This document shows, in pieces, positions 42,551 through 52,713 of a stretch of 64,000 nucleotides of DNA. Position 1 is the first letter of the stretch. Each line of letters starts with the position of its first letter. The notes beneath the pieces were generated by a model. That model did no database searches and was not told the origin of the DNA. It saw only the letters and a program-made list of their open reading frames with translations. The translations under genes were made by a program, and so were the position numbers. This stretch comes from Bradyrhizobium guangdongense (GTDB lineage Bacteria; Pseudomonadota; Alphaproteobacteria; Rhizobiales; Xanthobacteraceae), in contig NZ_CP030051.1 of NCBI RefSeq assembly GCF_004114975.1, positions 6,324,001 to 6,388,000 of the forward strand. The letters run 5' to 3'.

Positions 42551-43402
42551 ATGACCGAAAAGCTCGACATCGATCATTTGCGGCAATGGATCGGCCGCAG
42601 CGAGGAGGCAACCGACATCGTCACCGCGCAGCTCGTCAAAGGCCTGCGCGCAACGCTGTTCCAGGAGGTCGGCGCGCCCATGACGGGCGATGCCGCGCCG
42701 TTCACGGTACATTGGTGCCTGGCGCAGCCGGTGTTCCCGATGTCGATGCTGGGGCCCGACGGCCATCCGACCCGCGGCGGCTTTCTGCCGCCGGTGCCGC
42801 TGCCGCGCCGGATGTGGGCCGGCGGCGAGATCGAGTTCTTGCAGCCCTTGCGCGTCGGCGACGAATCGACCCGGACCTCGCGCATTGCCGACGTGCAGGT
42901 GAAGACGGGTTCGACCGGCACGCTGTGCTTCGTCTCGGTCGAGCACAGCATCTCATGCCCGCGCGGCGTTGCCATCCGCGAGCGGCAGGACATCGTCTAT
43001 CGCGAGATGACAAGCAGTGCGCCGGCCACCGCGAAGGCCCCGCCCGCGCCACCGAAGGCGCAGCACCGCGAGACGCATATCTCCGATCCCGTGCTGCTGT
43101 TCCGTTATTCCGCGCTGACCTTCAACGGCCACCGCATCCATTACGACCGCGACTACGTCACTGAGGTCGAGGGCTACCCGGGCCTGATCTTCCACGGACC
43201 CTTGCAGGCGGCGCTCATCATCGAGATGGCGGCGAAGCTTCGCGGCGGAAAGGCACCGAAGAGGTTCACCTATCGCGGCCTCCAGCCTCTGTTCGAGGGC
43301 ACGGAGTTCTCGGTCAATGCCAACGAGACCGACGCCGGCATGGAGCTGTGGACCGCGAACGCCGAGGGGCAACCGACGATGAAGGGCACGGCGGTGTGGT
43401 GA
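42551..43402 (+). CDS. FAS1-like/MaoC hydratase (mesaconyl- or itaconyl-CoA hydratase type)
   Basis: The 283-residue product has a double hotdog of the FAS1-like dehydratase type. PRRMWAGGEIEFLQPLRVGD is in the N-terminal half; the C-terminal half has the catalytic region FNGHRIHYDRDYVTEVEGYP and the GLIFHGPLQAAL segment. Family members hydrate mesaconyl-C4-CoA or itaconyl-CoA. The operon lacks the citramalyl-CoA lyase that usually completes that pathway, so the assignment is tentative. It starts 15 bases after the CoA-transferase gene. Confidence 0.8.
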   Translation: MTEKLDIDHLRQWIGRSEEATDIVTAQLVKGLRATLFQEVGAPMTGDAAPFTVHWCLAQPVFPMSMLGPDGHPTRGGFLPPVPLPRRMWAGGEIEFLQPLRVGDESTRTSRIADVQVKTGSTGTLCFVSVEHSISCPRGVAIRERQDIVYREMTSSAPATAKAPPAPPKAQHRETHISDPVLLFRYSALTFNGHRIHYDRDYVTEVEGYPGLIFHGPLQAALIIEMAAKLRGGKAPKRFTYRGLQPLFEGTEFSVNANETDAGMELWTANAEGQPTMKGTAVW

Positions 43403-43413
43403 GTGTCTCTCCT

Positions 43414-43500
43414 CGTCATCGCGAGGAGCGAAGCGACGAAGCAATCCAGAGTGCCGCCGAGGTGAGAGTCTGGATTGCTTCGCTTCGCTCGCAATGACGG
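43414..43500. repeat. dispersed palindrome, type B, complete
   Basis: The left arm is CGTCATCGCGAGGAGCGAAG, continuing to AGCAATCCAGA. The right arm is its complement, TCTGGATTGCTTCG continuing to CGCTCGCAATGACG. It forms a long hairpin between the hydratase and mdlC genes and is a sibling of 61731-61812 and the half copy at 28869. Confidence 0.8.
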
Positions 43501-43539
43501 TGGGACCAGGAGCGCGAGATAAATAACGGGGACGAAACG

Positions 43540-45162
<1,623 letters not shown>

Positions 45163-45167
45163 GCCCG

Positions 45168-45956
45168 CTAGGCCGCCAGAAATCCTCCGTCCGCCGCCAG
45201 CACGTGGCCGACCACGTAGGACGACGCGTCCGACGAGAGCCACACCACGGCTTCCGCCACCTCGTCCGGCGTACCCATGCGGCGCAGCGGCAGGCCGGCG
45301 CCGACGGTTGCGACATCGCCGACGCCGGCGCTCAGCATCATGTCGGTGATGACGCGGCCGGGCGCGATGGCATTGATGCGGATGCCGCGCGGCGCGTTCT
45401 CCATCGCCGCCGAGCGCGTCAGCGAGATCGCGGCCGCCTTCGAGGCCGAATAGAGCGAGAAGCCGGGGTTGGGATTGCGCACGCCGCTGACCGAGGCGTT
45501 GACGACAATGCTGCCGCGCCCCTGCGCCAGCATGACAGGCAATTGATGGCGCAGGCACAGGAACAGCGCGCGCACATTGGTGTCGAACACGCTGTCGTAG
45601 ATCTCCGTGCCCTGCTCCTGTAATGGCGCGCGGCGCTCCTGGAAACCCGCATTGTTGAAGGCGACGTCGAGCCGGCCGCAGCGCTCGATCGCCGTGCGGA
45701 CGAGGCGTTCGACGTCGTCCTCTCGCGTGATGTCGGTCTGGACCGCGATCGCGTCAGCGCCGAGCTCGCGGCAGGCCGCCGCAGCGGCCTCGATCTCGGG
45801 CTGGCGCCGACCTGCGACGACGATCGCCTCGGCGCTTTCGGCGGCCATCCTCAGCGCGGTGGCACGGCCGATACCGCTGCCGCCGCCGGTGACGAGGCAG
45901 ACCTTGCCTCTCATCCGCACCCCCGCAGGCAAAGCTCCGCTCGCGATCTCATTCAT
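45168..45956 (-). CDS. short-chain dehydrogenase/reductase (SDR)
   Basis: The 262-residue product is a classical SDR with the cofactor motif TGGGSGIG, NNAG, the catalytic serine in NASVSG, and YSASK. GRR after strand 2 suggests NADP(H). The substrate is unknown. It is divergent from a MarR-type gene with a perfect palindrome between the starts, so it is the likely target of that regulator. GGAGTGAGCC precedes the ATG. The stop is five bases from the mdlC stop, so the two genes converge. Confidence 0.88.
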   Translation of the reverse strand: MNEIASGALPAGVRMRGKVCLVTGGGSGIGRATALRMAAESAEAIVVAGRRQPEIEAAAAACRELGADAIAVQTDITREDDVERLVRTAIERCGRLDVAFNNAGFQERRAPLQEQGTEIYDSVFDTNVRALFLCLRHQLPVMLAQGRGSIVVNASVSGVRNPNPGFSLYSASKAAAISLTRSAAMENAPRGIRINAIAPGRVITDMMLSAGVGDVATVGAGLPLRRMGTPDEVAEAVVWLSSDASSYVVGHVLAADGGFLAA

Positions 45957-45991
45957 GGCTCACTCCAAAACGCTTGCGCGCGCCGTTGCAC

Positions 45992-46020
45992 GCATATAGT
46001 TGTATCATACAACTATATGC
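45992..46020. promoter_or_regulatory. perfect 13-bp palindromic MarR-type operator
   Basis: GCATATAGTTGTA and TACAACTATATGC are separated by TCA. The centre TTGTATCATACAA resembles the site of MarR-family aromatic-acid regulators. It sits between the divergent SDR (start 45956) and marR-type (start 46032) genes and covers the alternative ATG at 46017, supporting the later start. Confidence 0.8.
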
Positions 46021-46031
46021 CGGGAGTCAAG

Positions 46032-46493
46032 ATGGCCGAGCTTGCATTGATCGACGACATTCGCGCCGCCTCGCGGTTGATGGTGCGCGAGCTCGGCTTC
46101 ATGGACGCGACGGTTGCGGCATCGGACTATCCGCCCTCGGCCGTGCACACCATTCTGGAGATCGGCATTCGCGGCCCGCTGACATCGGGCGAACTCGGCG
46201 ATTTCCTGCGGCTGGAGAAATCCAGCGTCAGCCGCCTGGTGCGCAAGCTGATCGATTGCGGCGAGTTGCGCGAAACGGCGGATGAAAGGGATGCACGCAG
46301 CAAGCTGTTGTCGTTGACTGCGAAGGGCCGGCGCACGCTGGAGGCGCTGCATGCATTCGGCCGCCAGCAGGTTCGCGGCGCACTCGCGGCGCTGACGGAG
46401 GCCGAGCAGCGCAAGGTGCGTGAGGGGATGACGCTCTATGCGCGGGCGCTCAGGCAGAGCCGGATGGAGGCTGGGGTGGAGTTGGCGGCGTGA
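46032..46493 (+). CDS. MarR-family transcriptional regulator
   Basis: The 153-residue product has the winged helix (LTSGELGDFLRLEKSSVSRL) and the DERDARSKLLSLTAKG wing typical of MarR. It would bind the 45992-46020 palindrome as a dimer and repress itself and the SDR until a ligand, probably an aromatic or acyl compound, is present. The ATG at 46032 has GGAG; an upstream ATG at 46017 lies inside the operator. Confidence 0.9.
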   Translation: MAELALIDDIRAASRLMVRELGFMDATVAASDYPPSAVHTILEIGIRGPLTSGELGDFLRLEKSSVSRLVRKLIDCGELRETADERDARSKLLSLTAKGRRTLEALHAFGRQQVRGALAALTEAEQRKVREGMTLYARALRQSRMEAGVELAA

Positions 46494-46529
46494 GGCGCGA
46501 GGTTGGTGAAGCCGCTTCTACATACTCGG

Positions 46530-46640
46530 TGTCATCGCCCGGCTTTGACCGGGCGATCCAGTAATCCGAGGCGGATGTGGTTGAGCCGACAGGCCACGGC
46601 GTACTGGATGCCCCGCCTTCGCCGGGCATGACAGCGTCGA
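46530..46640. repeat. dispersed repeat, type C
   Basis: It contains a TCGCCCGGCTTTGACCGGGCGA hairpin at 46534-46555 and a GCCCCGCCTTCGCCGGGC unit near 46610-46627, similar to the cluster at 38981-39132. It lies between the MarR gene and the second SDR gene. Confidence 0.7.
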
Positions 46641-46647
46641 TGTGACC

Positions 46648-47442
46648 CTACTTCCCGAACTCCTCCCGCATCTTCGCCTGGATCTTGGCCATGCCGCCGA
46701 TCCAGCGATCGTAATTCTCGGTCTTCTTGCGCATGTAGCCGAGCACCTGCGGATGCGGCAGGATCAGGAACGTTTCCTGCTCGAGACCGGCGAGCACGTC
46801 CTTGGCGACCTGCTCGGGCGTGAGGTCGCCGTCGCCGGATTGCGGGCCTTTCGGAATCGAGCGCAGCATGTTGGTGTCGACGCCCTGCGGGCAGAGGATC
46901 GAGACCTTGATGTTGTGAGCCTTGTGCGCGATCGCGAGATTCTCGGCAAAGCCCACCGCCGCGTGCTTGGTGGTGGAGTAAGCCGGGCTACCGACCTGCG
47001 ACAGCAGTCCCGCGGCCGAGATGGTGTTGAGGAAATAGCCGCCGCCGCGCGCCTTCATCCGGGGGATGAGGTGCCGCGCCGCATAGACATGCGCCATGAC
47101 GTGGATCGCCCAGCTGCGTTGCCAGGGCTCATCGGAGGCGCCGCCGGCATTTTCCGCCATCGGATCGAAGCCGCCGCCGATGCCCGCATTGGAGCAGAAC
47201 AGATCGATCGGGCCGAACTGCCGCTCGGTCTCCTCGATGACGTGCGAGATGTCCTTTTCCTGCGCCACGTCGCATTTGAACGCCGCGCCATCCACCATGG
47301 CGGCAACAGCCCGCGCATTGGCGGCATCCATGTCGGCGACGACGACCTTGGAGGCGCCGGCGGCGTGGAAGGCCTCGCACAGCGCCTTGCCGATGCCGTT
47401 TGCGCCGCCCGTGACGACCACGACCTTGCCGGTCACCCGCAT
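46648..47442 (-). CDS. short-chain dehydrogenase/reductase (SDR), second copy
   Basis: The 264-residue product is a classical SDR: TGGANGIG, SNAGIGG, NTISAAG and YSTTKH. VVADMDAAN after strand 2 suggests NAD(H). The C-terminal extension from LILPHPQVLGYMRKK is of the kind seen in fatty-alcohol or steroid-type SDRs. GAGGAG precedes the start. The substrate is unknown. Confidence 0.85.
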   Translation of the reverse strand: MRVTGKVVVVTGGANGIGKALCEAFHAAGASKVVVADMDAANARAVAAMVDGAAFKCDVAQEKDISHVIEETERQFGPIDLFCSNAGIGGGFDPMAENAGGASDEPWQRSWAIHVMAHVYAARHLIPRMKARGGGYFLNTISAAGLLSQVGSPAYSTTKHAAVGFAENLAIAHKAHNIKVSILCPQGVDTNMLRSIPKGPQSGDGDLTPEQVAKDVLAGLEQETFLILPHPQVLGYMRKKTENYDRWIGGMAKIQAKMREEFGK

Positions 47443-47497
47443 GCGACGTCTCCTCTTGTCTTATGCCGCACAGCTTTTGCCGCCTCGCGGAACTTGG

Positions 47498-48193
47498 CTA
47501 GCTCAACACAAGGTCGAGCACCGCGGTATAATGACATGCCGCGCCGGCCAAGACAAAGCCGTGCCAGATCGCATTCTGGAAGCGCAGCCGCCGCCAGGCG
47601 TGGAAGATCACGCCAAAGCTGTAGAGCAGGCCGCCGGCGAGGATGAAGCCGAGCACCAGCGTCGGCAGCGCCCTGACCACCGCATCGTAAAGCATCACAC
47701 CGCTCCAGCCCATGGCGAGATAGATGCCGACCGAGACGCGGTCGAACCGACCCGGATAGAACAGCTTCAGCACGATACCAAGGATAGCGACGCACCAGAC
47801 GCCGGTGAGCAGCACCAGCGCGAACGCGCTGTCCTTCACCTCCAGGATGAACGGCGTGTAGGTCGCCGCGATCAACAGGTAGATCGCGGAATGATCGAAG
47901 CGGCGCAACAGCCATTTGGCGCGCGAAACCGGCCAGAGATTGTAGGTTGCCGACAGCACCAGCATCGACATCAGCCCGGCGACATAGATCGAGACGCCGA
48001 CGATATCGGTCGCATCGGCATAGACGACTGCCAGCACCACCAGCACGGTCGCCGCGATGATGCCGGCGAGCACGCCGACGCCGTGGATGATGCCGTCGGC
48101 AATCAGCTCGGCGCGATCGTAATTCCAGCCGAAGGCGTCGGCGGCGGCGTGGACGGAGGTGGATGCAAGTTGCTTCAACTGGAAGACGGTCAT
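47498..48193 (-). CDS. haemolysin III/PAQR-family membrane protein
   Basis: The 231-residue product has seven hydrophobic helices. The motifs are the YDRAELIADGIIHGVGVLAG start, FDHSAIYLLIAATYTPF, and the C-terminal GVIFHAWRRLRFQNAIWHGF. The conserved His and Asp residues of the PAQR metal site are present. Despite the name, haemolysis is not the usual function; a lipid-related hydrolase role is suspected. The start at 48193 follows the start of the amphipathic lead-in. Confidence 0.85.
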   Translation of the reverse strand: MTVFQLKQLASTSVHAAADAFGWNYDRAELIADGIIHGVGVLAGIIAATVLVVLAVVYADATDIVGVSIYVAGLMSMLVLSATYNLWPVSRAKWLLRRFDHSAIYLLIAATYTPFILEVKDSAFALVLLTGVWCVAILGIVLKLFYPGRFDRVSVGIYLAMGWSGVMLYDAVVRALPTLVLGFILAGGLLYSFGVIFHAWRRLRFQNAIWHGFVLAGAACHYTAVLDLVLS

Positions 48194-48374
48194 GGCAATC
48201 CGCGATAGCTGTGGCAATGCCCTTCTATATGGGTCTTTCGGGACCCACGCGTCGTTCAATCGGCTGATTTGCCGACAAAGACGGTGGAAGTATGAAGCTT
48301 GATTTTCCTCATGCAATTGCCACTTTTGTGAACGGCTTCTCTGTTCCGCCCGCCCCGGGATTACCAGCGTTCAT

Positions 48375-49844
48375 ATGGCATTCAGTTTTCAGGACATGGT
48401 CGAGGAGGCGCGGCTTTCGGCAAGGGCGCTGATCGACTATGGCGAGCACTTCTTCAGTCCGACGGTGCGGCTTGGTGTCACTGGCCTGTCGCGGGCCGGT
48501 AAGACCGTATTCATCACCGCGCTGATCCACGGGCTGACCCGCGGCGGCCGGTTTCCGGTGTTCGAAGCCTATGCCTCGGGCCGGATCGCGCGGGCGCATC
48601 TGGCGCCGCAGCCCGACGATGCCGTGCCGCGCTTTGCCTATGAGAACCATCTGCGCGCGCTGGTCGAGGAACGTCGCTGGCCGAGCTCGACGGTGGACAT
48701 CAGCGAGCTGCGTCTCGTCATCGACTACCAGCGCCCGAACGGTGCCGACCGCACGTTGACGCTCGACATCGTCGACTATCCCGGCGAATGGCTGCTCGAC
48801 CTGCCGCTGCTGCAAAAGAGCTACGAGCAATGGTCGGCCGAGAGCCTGGCGCTCTCGCGCGAGGTGCCGCGCGCGCACCTGGCCGCAGACTGGCACGCGC
48901 ATCTGGCCATGCTCAAGCCCGAAGCGCACGAGGACGAGCAGGCGACGCTGACAGCCGCAAAGCTGTTCACCCAATATCTGCGCGCCTGCCGCGACGAACG
49001 CTTCGCGATGAGTCTCTTGCCGCCCGGCCGCTTCCTGATGCCCGGCAATCTCGCCGATACGCCGGCGCTGACCTTTGCGCCGCTCGACGTTCCCGCAGGC
49101 AGACAGGCGCCGGAGGGATCGCTGTGGGCGATGATGGCGCGTCGATTTGAGGCTTACAAAGATATCGTGGTGCGACCGTTCTTCCGCGATCATTTCGCGC
49201 GGCTCGACCGCCAGATCGTGCTGGCCGATGCCCTCTCCGCGTTCAACGCGGGACCCGAGGCGCTGCACGATCTCGAAGCGGCACTATCGGGCATTCTCGA
49301 TTGCTTCCGCATCGGCCGCAGCACGTTTCTCTCCAGCCTGTTCCGGCCGCGAATCGACCGTATCCTGTTCGCGGCAACGAAAGCGGATCATCTGCATCAT
49401 TCCAGTCACGACCGCCTCGAGGCCGTGCTGCGCCGCGCCGTCGCTCGCGCTGTCGCACGTGCCGAAGATACCGGCGCCGAGATCGACGTGGTGGCGCTCG
49501 CCGCGGTCCGCGCCACGCGCGAGGCCCAGGTTGCGCATGGCCGCGACGTCTTGCCCTCGATCCTGGGTACGCCCGCGGCGGGCGAAAGCGCGAACGGCGA
49601 GTTCTTTGACGGCAACACCGAGGTCGCGACGTTTCCGGGCGATCTGCCTGAGGATCCCGAGCCCCTCTTTGATGGGACGGACGCGTTCCGCGGATTGTCG
49701 ACGCAAGCCGCCGAGAAGAGCGACTTCCGCTTCCTGCGCTTCCGTCCGCCAAAGCTCGAACGCGAAGGAACGAACGAGCCCACGCTGCCGCACATCCGCC
49801 TCGACCGTGCTCTGCAGTTCCTGATCGGAGACAAGCTCGCATGA
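48375..49844 (+). CDS. ycjX: YcjX-family P-loop protein
   Basis: The 489-residue product has a Walker A-like GVTGLSRAGKT at ~33-44, LDIVDYPGEWLLDLPLL as the likely Walker B/switch region, and AATKADHLHH as a G4-like motif. YcjX and its partner YcjF are stress-linked proteins of unknown molecular role. It overlaps the next gene by four bases (ATGA), so the two are translated together. Confidence 0.88.
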   Translation: MAFSFQDMVEEARLSARALIDYGEHFFSPTVRLGVTGLSRAGKTVFITALIHGLTRGGRFPVFEAYASGRIARAHLAPQPDDAVPRFAYENHLRALVEERRWPSSTVDISELRLVIDYQRPNGADRTLTLDIVDYPGEWLLDLPLLQKSYEQWSAESLALSREVPRAHLAADWHAHLAMLKPEAHEDEQATLTAAKLFTQYLRACRDERFAMSLLPPGRFLMPGNLADTPALTFAPLDVPAGRQAPEGSLWAMMARRFEAYKDIVVRPFFRDHFARLDRQIVLADALSAFNAGPEALHDLEAALSGILDCFRIGRSTFLSSLFRPRIDRILFAATKADHLHHSSHDRLEAVLRRAVARAVARAEDTGAEIDVVALAAVRATREAQVAHGRDVLPSILGTPAAGESANGEFFDGNTEVATFPGDLPEDPEPLFDGTDAFRGLSTQAAEKSDFRFLRFRPPKLEREGTNEPTLPHIRLDRALQFLIGDKLA

Positions 49845-50869
49845 ACGACCGATCGAAGCCACGGCGGCCGGCGACGTTCCGGCTCGACAATCCCGATGTC
49901 GTCGTGACCGAGGCCGACGAGACCAGCCGGCTCAGTCGCGCCACCGTCCAGATCACGCCGGAGCCAGATCCGGCCAGCTTGCCGGTGCCCATTGAAACCG
50001 CGCTTCCCGTGCGGCGCGGCTTTCCCTGGGGCGCGCTGTTCTGGTCGGGCGTCGCCGGCCTGACGCTGCTCGGCACCGGGCTCGGCGTGGTCAGGCTGAT
50101 CGAGGATCTTTTTGCGCGCAGCGAGAGCCTCGGCTTCGTCGGCGTTGCGCTCGCCTTCGTCACCACGCTTGCGCTCGCGGTGGTGATCGGCCGCGAGGCG
50201 TTCGGCCTTGCGCGGCTTGCGACGATCGAGAAACTGCATCGGCGTGCCGCCGAGGTGCTCTTGACCGACGATCGCAAGGAGAGCCGCGACATCGTCAAGG
50301 ACCTGATCGCGATCGCGCACCAGAACCCGCGGCTTGCGCGCGCCCGTGCCGCGCTGGAAAGCCACACCGGCGAGATCATCGACGGCGCCGACATGATCCG
50401 GCTCGCCGAGCGCGAATTGATGTCGCCGCTTGATGAGGAGGCGCGGCGGCTGGTGTCCTCGGCCGCGCAGCGAGTCTCGATCGTCACGGCGGTGTCGCCG
50501 CGCGCACTGTTCGACGTGCTGTTCGTGTTCGTGGCCTCGCTGCGGCTGATCCGCCAGCTCGCCCGGCTCTATGGCGGCCGCCCCGGCGCGCTCGGCATGA
50601 TCCGGCTGCTCCGCCACGTCATCGCCCATCTCGCCATCACCGGCGGCCTCGCCGCCAGCGACAGCCTGGTGCAGCAGATGCTCGGGCATGGGATTGCGGC
50701 AAAGCTGTCGCAGCGGCTGGGCGAAGGCATGTTGAACGGACTGCTGACAGCGCGGCTCGGGTTGGCGGCGATCGACGTCACCAGGCCGTTGCCATTCGCC
50801 GCGCTGCCGCCGCCGAAACTGTCAGACCTCGCGACGGATTTGTTGCGCAGGAAAGAGGACGAGGAGTAG
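49841..50869 (+). CDS. ycjF: YcjF-family membrane protein (TIGR01620/DUF697)
   Basis: The 342-residue product has a polar N-terminus of ~60 residues, two transmembrane helices near residues 65-125 (GALFWSGVAGLTLLGTGLGV, then VGVALAFVTTLALAVVIGRE), and a C-terminal DUF697-type domain with GLAASDSLVQQMLGHGIAAK. It is coupled to ycjX by a four-base overlap. The stop is three bases from the convergent glycosyltransferase stop. Confidence 0.85.
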   Translation: MNDRSKPRRPATFRLDNPDVVVTEADETSRLSRATVQITPEPDPASLPVPIETALPVRRGFPWGALFWSGVAGLTLLGTGLGVVRLIEDLFARSESLGFVGVALAFVTTLALAVVIGREAFGLARLATIEKLHRRAAEVLLTDDRKESRDIVKDLIAIAHQNPRLARARAALESHTGEIIDGADMIRLAERELMSPLDEEARRLVSSAAQRVSIVTAVSPRALFDVLFVFVASLRLIRQLARLYGGRPGALGMIRLLRHVIAHLAITGGLAASDSLVQQMLGHGIAAKLSQRLGEGMLNGLLTARLGLAAIDVTRPLPFAALPPPKLSDLATDLLRRKEDEE

Positions 50870-50871
50870 CG

Positions 50872-52512
50872 CTAGGCGAGCGGACGAACCTCAAACTGCC
50901 CCGCCAGCACGCGCCACTGGAACAGCGGCGAGTCCTTTGGCGGCGAGAGCTGCGGGGTCCATCCGGTGAGCTTGTCGAGCGTATAGGTATCGATCAGGAC
51001 TCCACGCCAGCGGCGTTCGACTTGCCCCACTGGCGTGCGCGTCGCGGGGATTGTCTCCCACAGAGGTGAATGATCATCGGGTTGGCGACCGACATAGAGT
51101 CCTACGTGTCCCCTGATCCTGTCCATGCCAGGATCATGGAAATCCTGGAAGCGGCCGCGCTCGTTGATCTCGACTACGGGAACGCGGCCGCGGAACAGCC
51201 AGCGCATCATGGCATAGGTGCGATAATCCGTGGTCGCGATCCAGGTCGCGCCGGTCTCGTCGAGCGCGGCCTGGGCGCGTGCGGCGACCTGCTCGTAGCC
51301 GGCCTCCGCGCCGATCGGATCCATCTTGCCGAGCAAGTTCCAGGGCGCGGCGGCGTAATAAAGGAACACGATTACGACGAAGGCGATCCCGGACACCAGC
51401 GCCGTTTCCGCCCAAAAGATGCTCGAGCGGATCATCCGTGCCGACCAACCTTCTCCAGGCAGCATCGTTAGATTCACCGCGGCAGCGGCAAAACCGACCG
51501 GCCACATGAACATCGGCCAGGTGTCACCGACCCTGAGTGTAAACGACTTGAGAAAGAAGTAGACGAACGGCACCAGCACCGCGGTCGAGAGCAGGATCGC
51601 CACCGGCTCGCGGGAGCGAGTGCCGCGCCATGCCGTCAGGACGAGGCCCGACAGCACCACCGGCAGCATGACGAAACCGACGAGGCCGAGTTGCAGGCCG
51701 ATGTAGTCGCCGACGGTTCGCAGCGAGATGCCGTAATTGGCGGTGGCGCGCACGCCCTGGAAGCGGAACGAGGCCCAGTCGTGCTGCGCATTCCAGATCA
51801 GCACCGGCGAAAACACGGCGATCGCGATCAGCACCGCCAGATAAGGATAGGGACTGCGCAGCCAGCGCCAGCGCCAATCCGGCACCAGCAGGAACGCAGC
51901 AACCGCCGGCGCGAACATGATGGCAGTGAATTTCGACAGCAGCGAGAGTCCTGCGAACAGGCCAGCGGCGAGCCACCAGCGGCCGTCCCCGCTCTGAGCA
52001 AGCCGCACCAGGGACCACATCATCGCTACCGCAAACGGGATCATGGCAACATCGGGCGCGACCTTGGCCATCAGCAGGCCGTAATAGAGCGCGGCCTCGG
52101 GCATCAGCACCGCCACCACGATCGCGCGCACGTCATGGGTGAGGCGGCGGACCATATCGGCGAGCAGCAGCTGCATCACCAGCATCGCGACAATGCCGCC
52201 GAAGCGGACGCCGAGCACGGTGTCGCCGAAGATCGCGGTGCCGAAGCGGATCAGCCAGGCAATGCCGGGCGGATGATCGAGGAAGCTCAATGCCGCCTCT
52301 TTCGACCAGGTCCAGTAATAGGCTTCGTCGGTGCGCAGCTCGATCGCGGAGGCGTAGACGATGCGCAGCACCGTCATCGCGGCAATCACCAGCGCGGCCA
52401 CCACAAGCGGCCGGCGCGAGGCGTCGTGGGGCTTCACGGAGATGTCGGGAGCGATCGTCACGGCCGCGCTTTTCCCCGACTTGGGAGGGGGAGTCAATGT
52501 GGCCACCGTCAT
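50872..52512 (-). CDS. GT39/ArnT-like membrane glycosyltransferase
   Basis: The 546-residue product has an N-terminal cytoplasmic tail, the LRTDEAYYWTWSKE motif (with the catalytic-type aspartate) in the first periplasmic loop, FLDHPPGIAWLIR, and about 10-12 hydrophobic helices, then a C-terminal soluble part. These enzymes transfer sugars from polyprenyl phosphate to lipid A, proteins or glycans. The acceptor is not evident. The ATG at 52512 is preferred to a TTG at 52521. Confidence 0.85.
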   Translation of the reverse strand: MTVATLTPPPKSGKSAAVTIAPDISVKPHDASRRPLVVAALVIAAMTVLRIVYASAIELRTDEAYYWTWSKEAALSFLDHPPGIAWLIRFGTAIFGDTVLGVRFGGIVAMLVMQLLLADMVRRLTHDVRAIVVAVLMPEAALYYGLLMAKVAPDVAMIPFAVAMMWSLVRLAQSGDGRWWLAAGLFAGLSLLSKFTAIMFAPAVAAFLLVPDWRWRWLRSPYPYLAVLIAIAVFSPVLIWNAQHDWASFRFQGVRATANYGISLRTVGDYIGLQLGLVGFVMLPVVLSGLVLTAWRGTRSREPVAILLSTAVLVPFVYFFLKSFTLRVGDTWPMFMWPVGFAAAAVNLTMLPGEGWSARMIRSSIFWAETALVSGIAFVVIVFLYYAAAPWNLLGKMDPIGAEAGYEQVAARAQAALDETGATWIATTDYRTYAMMRWLFRGRVPVVEINERGRFQDFHDPGMDRIRGHVGLYVGRQPDDHSPLWETIPATRTPVGQVERRWRGVLIDTYTLDKLTGWTPQLSPPKDSPLFQWRVLAGQFEVRPLA

Positions 52513-52713
52513 GCCGGGCAAGCGAAGCGCGGCCCGGGATGATAGCGGGGGTGTGGAGGCAAAACGGTGGGCACGGCGCTGATCCGCCTTTGCCCACCTT
52601 ACAAGACTTACCGTTACGTAACCTTGTCGCGCATGTGATCGGATCGGCCATCGACCCGGCGGAATTTAACTCTCCGCTGGCTGTTCTCCTTAATGAGCTG
52701 ATACAACCGAATC

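Noticed and set aside
40238..42946. 902-codon minus-strand frame across the acyl-CoA dehydrogenase operon
   Set aside because: It runs antisense to three genes with clear family motifs and good ribosome sites; its composition is typical of antisense frames.
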